6,457 nucleotides of DNA. It comes from JANPJV01 sp031425695. Its GTDB lineage: Bacteria; Pseudomonadota; Gammaproteobacteria; Xanthomonadales; SZUA-5. The stretch covers positions 1 to 6,457 of the forward strand of contig JANPJV010000131.1 of the NCBI GenBank assembly GCA_031425695.1, written 5' to 3'. How positions within the stretch are numbered: the first letter of the stretch is position 1; each line of letters opens with the position of its first letter. The position numbers were made by a program, and so were the translations under genes. The notes beneath the pieces are model-generated. The model was not told where the DNA came from, ran no database searches, and worked only from the letters and a program-made list of their open reading frames with translations. This document shows positions 6,321 to 6,457 of this stretch, piece after piece.

Positions 6321-6338
6321 GGATCCTCTGAACAAGTC
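6321..6338 (+). repeat. Left terminal inverted repeat of the IS5-family element
   Basis: The 18 bases match the IS5 left end at the first three bases (GGA) and the last nine (GAACAAGTC), with a divergent centre. They follow directly on CTAG. The inner part continues with CCCGATCTGTGGTCTGATC, similar in layout to the IS5 leader. The exact outer edge could shift by a base or two because the G-run and CTAG overlap in composition. Confidence 0.75.
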
Positions 6339-6386
6339 GCCCGATCTGTGGTCTGATCTTTGAGCCAGCGATCGACGGGAAGATGC

Positions 6387-6457
6387 ATGAGCCAGATGAG
6401 TTTCGGTGATGCGGAGTACGCGGGCAAGCGCAAGCGTACGCGTCGGGAAGAGTTCCT
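6387..6457 (+). CDS. IS5-family transposase, N-terminus (partial, runs off right edge)
   Basis: The ATG at 6387 opens a frame of 23 full codons to the window end. It begins MSQMSFGDAEYAG and continues KRKRTRREEF. This is the well-known start of IS5-group DDE transposases (MxQxxFxDAEYxxKRKxTRRExFL). The enzyme would cut and rejoin the IS ends. The catalytic DDE residues lie beyond the window, so intactness cannot be judged. A second in-frame ATG sits three codons later. GGGAAG eight to ten bases upstream may serve as a ribosome binding site. Confidence 0.85.
   Translation, partial: MSQMSFGDAEYAGKRKRTRREEF

Larger units (their letters stand above)
6321..6457 (+). mobile_element. Left end of an IS5-family insertion sequence (continues past the window)
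   Basis: The boundary is set by three things. CTAG at 6317-6320 fits the 4-bp target duplication of the IS5 group. The following GGATCCTCTGAACAAGTC (6321-6338) resembles the classic IS5 terminal repeat, sharing the GGA start and the GAACAAGTC block. About 50 bases later a transposase reading frame starts. The element is oriented with its transposase reading rightward, away from the gene it split. The right inverted repeat and the second CTAG copy would lie outside the window, roughly 1.0-1.2 kb further if the element is intact. Confidence 0.82.

Noticed and set aside
1..6457. CRISPR array, tRNA, rRNA or riboswitch
   Set aside because: No regularly spaced repeats, no cloverleaf-like sequence and no conserved RNA motif were seen on either strand.

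Overview
The window looks like a piece of a high-GC gammaproteobacterial chromosome. It most resembles the Lysobacterales (Xanthomonadales), perhaps Rhodanobacteraceae such as Dokdonella. This is inferred from GC-rich codon use, a secreted metalloprotease ending in an aromatic-rich '...FRQGFE' tail of the kind seen on many secreted proteins of that order, and the types of flanking genes. No sequence search was possible, so the taxonomic call is tentative.

Left part (1-664). The first 63 bases hold the N-terminus of a minus-strand gene that runs off the left edge and resembles the start of a Ser/Thr protein kinase. Next comes about 380 bp with no recognisable gene, but with a strong 19-nt palindrome and a short tandem repeat. 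Then follows the remnant of a YciI/DGPF-family gene: its ribosome binding site and N-terminus survive, its start codon reads ATA, its middle is gone, and its C-terminus continues in another frame.

Centre (665-4080). A complete 777-aa secreted zinc metalloprotease (reprolysin/M12B-like, HExxHxxGxxH plus Met-turn) is transcribed leftward. A divergent GcvA-type LysR regulator is transcribed rightward. They share a 200-bp intergenic region with a plausible promoter and repeated CGATCAT motifs.

Right part (4084-5495). A two-gene leftward operon encodes an alpha/beta hydrolase and a four-helix membrane protein (DUF4267-like), joined by an ATGA stop/start overlap. The hydrolase has Cys where the catalytic Ser is usually found and lacks the usual HG oxyanion motif. 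Its probable start lies in a hairpin loop at the edge of a 22-bp alternating purine/pyrimidine tract.

Right edge (5619-6457). A visibly more AT-rich gene resembling the DUF1444 (YtpQ) family has lost its N-terminus to an IS5-family insertion. The IS left end begins at about 6321, directly after CTAG (the expected type of target duplication). The first 23 codons of the transposase start at 6387 and run off the window.

I see no defence island, CRISPR array, RNA gene or clearly new multi-gene system. The most interesting points are the IS interruption of the DUF1444-like gene, the unusual hydrolase/membrane-protein pair, and the YciI relic.
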